A stretch of DNA of 64,000 nt from positions 1 to 64,000 of the forward strand of contig CAUQQF010000003.1 in the NCBI GenBank assembly GCA_963520375.1, read 5' to 3'. A model generated the notes under the pieces. The model was not told the origin of the DNA. It ran no database searches and saw only the letters and a program-made list of their open reading frames with translations. The stretch is from JABCPE02 sp963520375. GTDB taxonomy: Bacteria > Bacteroidota > Bacteroidia > Flavobacteriales > Weeksellaceae. Below, piece by piece: positions 62,530-64,000 of this stretch (positions are counted from its first letter, which is position 1; each line of letters starts with the position of its first letter). A program made the position numbers and the translations under genes.

Positions 62530-63049
62530 TTACCAGCCTTTCTTTCTTATATAATATAATTCCTCTTTATCTTTATTGAAAAGAAAGAAATAATACTCTA
62601 ATTCATTGATATATACATATGTGTAATAGTTATTAGAATCATTTAATATAGCATTAAAATTTTTACCATACACATCTTCCTTAAACACTTCAGAATCAAT
62701 TACATCCTTAAATTTTTCTTTTTCTTTAATATCCATAGGACATTTTTTCCAAGTAGAACTATTTTCTTTTTTATTTGTAATTTCATTTTTCTCCCATTCT
62801 TCAAATTTTGGATAATTTTCATTTATGGAAACATTTTCCATCATTTTATATGAATACAATTCAAATAATTCATTATGAAAATTAAACCCAATAAAATCCT
62901 TACTATATATTTTATCAACATTTCCTCTATAACTATGAAATAATTTCTGAAAATCAGTTGCGTTTAGTGGGCTATATGTTTTTTCATGATAATAAATAAT
63001 ACTTCAATACGCTCATTAATAACATTGATAATAAAAATTTATTTTTCAT
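62530..63049 (-). pseudogene. Secreted hypothetical protein, frameshifted near 63003
   Basis: The body frame is open from about 63000 down to 62530 but lacks an early ATG (first usable near 62844). One frame over, an ATG at 63049 encodes a signal-like start, MKNKFLLSMLLMSVL, that then runs to a stop within a few residues. Deleting one A at 63003-63004 on the minus strand joins signal to body, giving about 172 residues. The body is rich in Tyr, Asn, Lys and Glu and ends in ELYYIRKKGW. I do not recognise a family. It may be a single-base error, a recent pseudogene, or a real internal start. Confidence 0.55.
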
Positions 63050-63125
63050 CTGATTATTTTTAGATGGTCTCTTTAGTAATTTAGTATTGGTAAAAGTGTG
63101 TGAAATAAGATATTTTATGCTTTTC

Positions 63126-63599
63126 TCAAATACCTATATGTTCAACTTTAGTTAAAATCCATTTTTCTTCTTGACAGGAATATTCAAAAAATACGAAAGA
63201 ACCTCCATTATTAAAATAGTGATATTCTTTGCCTTTGTATTTTACGAGGAAATTAATAATTGTTATGGTGATTTTATTTCCTTGTAAAAGAGGGTGAACT
63301 TTTAATATTTTTAAACCTTTCTTCAGTGTTTTTCTGTTATTTTTATTATTGATATCAATTGTTTTTAATGGTAATTTTGATTTCATACTATCTAAATCTA
63401 TTGGTTTAGAGTTTTCATCTACCACATAGATAATATTATTTTCTTTAGAAGAATTTTCACTTAATTGCAGCATATAATTATTAGCAGCAATTGAAATTGC
63501 AGAATCTACTAACTTTTTATATTCATCGAGCTTTTTTTCTTGAGAGAAAAGAATATTAGTAACTAATAACATAAACAAAAGTATTCCTTTTTTTATCAT
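63126..63599 (-). CDS. Hypothetical secreted protein
   Basis: A 157-residue exported protein with signal MIKKGILLFMLLVTNILFSQ. The mature part is Lys/Asn-rich with a helical start (EKKLDEYKKLVDSAISIA) and a beta-rich end (KITITIINFLVKYKGKEYHYF, SFVFFEYSCQEEKWILTKVEHIGI). The C-terminal half resembles small secreted NTF2-like or immunity-type proteins, but I cannot name the family. It follows the MscS-like gene on the same strand by 105 bp, without a terminator that I can see. Confidence 0.65.
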   Translation of the reverse strand: MIKKGILLFMLLVTNILFSQEKKLDEYKKLVDSAISIAANNYMLQLSENSSKENNIIYVVDENSKPIDLDSMKSKLPLKTIDINNKNNRKTLKKGLKILKVHPLLQGNKITITIINFLVKYKGKEYHYFNNGGSFVFFEYSCQEEKWILTKVEHIGI

Positions 63600-63704
63600 A
63601 ATTATTTTCTTCTTTTAAAGAAATATATTTGGCTATTGTAAGAGGAATTTTATTAAATCCAAAAACCGTTTTTATAGCAAAAAATCTGGAACATCGCCCA
63701 GATA

Positions 63705-64000
63705 TTAACTTTTACTAATGATAGCTGTTCCTTTTTGCAAAAATAGATTATTTGGGTAGGAAATTCGCTCTCCACTATCAGTTTTTAGGAGCGTGTATAG
63801 TAGTCTTATGTCTATTATTTCGGCTTCTATTGGGACATCTTTGTCCAGAATTTTTATTTTGTCTCCTATTCTAAACGGAAATGAAAAGAAAATAATAATC
63901 CCCGCCGTGATATTGCTCAAAATAGACCACTGGGCAAACATCGCCACGCCTATCACGGTAAAAATAGAAGAAATCACGAAAAATGCCTGTTTCCGCTCCA
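63705..64000 (-). CDS. Mechanosensitive ion channel (MscS family), N-terminus off window
   Basis: The minus-strand frame is open to the window end, so the N-terminus lies beyond 64000; the first start in frame is an internal GTG (63977). Visible residues begin ERKQAFFVISSIFTVIGVAMFAQWSILSNITAGIII, read in pieces, which is the pore-lining helix and beta-domain start of MscS. FPFRIGDKIKIL and YPNNLFLQKGTAI follow as in the MscS beta domain. The C-terminus is short. It is an inner-membrane tension-gated channel. Confidence 0.88.
   Translation of the reverse strand, partial: ERKQAFFVISSIFTVIGVAMFAQWSILSNITAGIIIFFSFPFRIGDKIKILDKDVPIEAEIIDIRLLYTLLKTDSGERISYPNNLFLQKGTAIISKS

Noticed and set aside
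1..64000. tRNA, rRNA, CRISPR arrays, insertion sequences and prophage genes
   Set aside because: The intergenic spaces are short and none shows a cloverleaf, regularly spaced repeats, terminal inverted repeats or transposase/integrase-like sequence.

Overview
The window is an AT-rich chromosomal segment of a bacterium of the phylum Bacteroidota, class Flavobacteriia. It most resembles the Chryseobacterium/Riemerella/Elizabethkingia (Weeksellaceae) group, which is an inference from gene content and order. Supporting signs are -7 promoter elements of the form TAnnTTTG, few Shine-Dalgarno sequences, a fused lpxC-fabZ gene, a PorX regulator (response regulator plus PglZ), a DUF6089/PorG gene ahead of uppS-bamA-ompH, type III glutamine synthetase, and Bacteroidota-only families (DUF2480, DUF6702). 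I saw no rRNA, tRNA, IS element, prophage or CRISPR array.

Layout. 1-4.7 kb: end of a surface-polysaccharide cluster (cupin isomerase, GT2, DUF6492, two GT4 enzymes). 4.8-6.1 kb: amino-acid permease. 6.2-15.3 kb, minus strand: accBC, rpmF with its DUF177 partner, a META-domain lipoprotein with a broken signal-peptide frame, pheT, dnaN, an FMN reductase, rplY and prs. 15.4-18.2 kb: an outer-membrane FadL porin plus SGNH lipoprotein, behind a control region rich in AT palindromes. 18.4-20.2 kb: ruvB and a secreted glycan-binding-like protein. 20.2-26.9 kb, minus strand: the lipid A block (lpxD, lpxC-fabZ, lpxA, efp, second lpxD-like gene) led by an HD phosphohydrolase. porX is divergent from it. 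28.7-32.0 kb: DUF445 and glnN. 32.1-37.7 kb: the rod-shape operon mreB-mreC-mreD-mrdA-rodA. 37.8-40.4 kb: K+ channel, lone ABC ATPase, dusB. 40.7-41.5 kb: broken yaaW-like gene. 41.5-46.2 kb: trpS, tatD, a TRIC/UPF0126 protein, coaD, two unknowns, ddl. 46.3-49.7 kb, plus strand: AmgK-like kinase, RapZ C-domain protein, MurU-like nucleotidyltransferase, LOG protein, then a DUF6702 gene behind a textbook sigma-54 site. 49.7-53.2 kb: DUF2480, lpxB, comEC. 53.2-53.5 kb: a probable minus-strand small RNA. 53.5-58.8 kb: porG-like, uppS, bamA, two ompH. 58.9-62.5 kb: thioesterase, rfbD, glutamine amidotransferase, comM. 62.5-64 kb: a frameshifted secreted protein, an unknown secreted protein and the start-truncated end of an MscS channel.

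The dominant theme is cell-envelope construction: lipid A (lpxA/B/C/D), peptidoglycan synthesis and shape (mreBCD, mrdA, rodA, ddl), probable MurNAc recycling (AmgK/MurU), outer-membrane protein assembly (BamA, Skp-like OmpH), undecaprenyl carrier (UppS), polysaccharide decoration, and two type IX secretion factors (PorX, PorG-like). Most genes are ordinary housekeeping genes. The items most worth a second look are the A8-interrupted lipoprotein, the divergent palindromes in front of fadL, the 53.2 kb RNA candidate, the sigma-54 promoter, and the kinase/RapZ-C/MurU operon.
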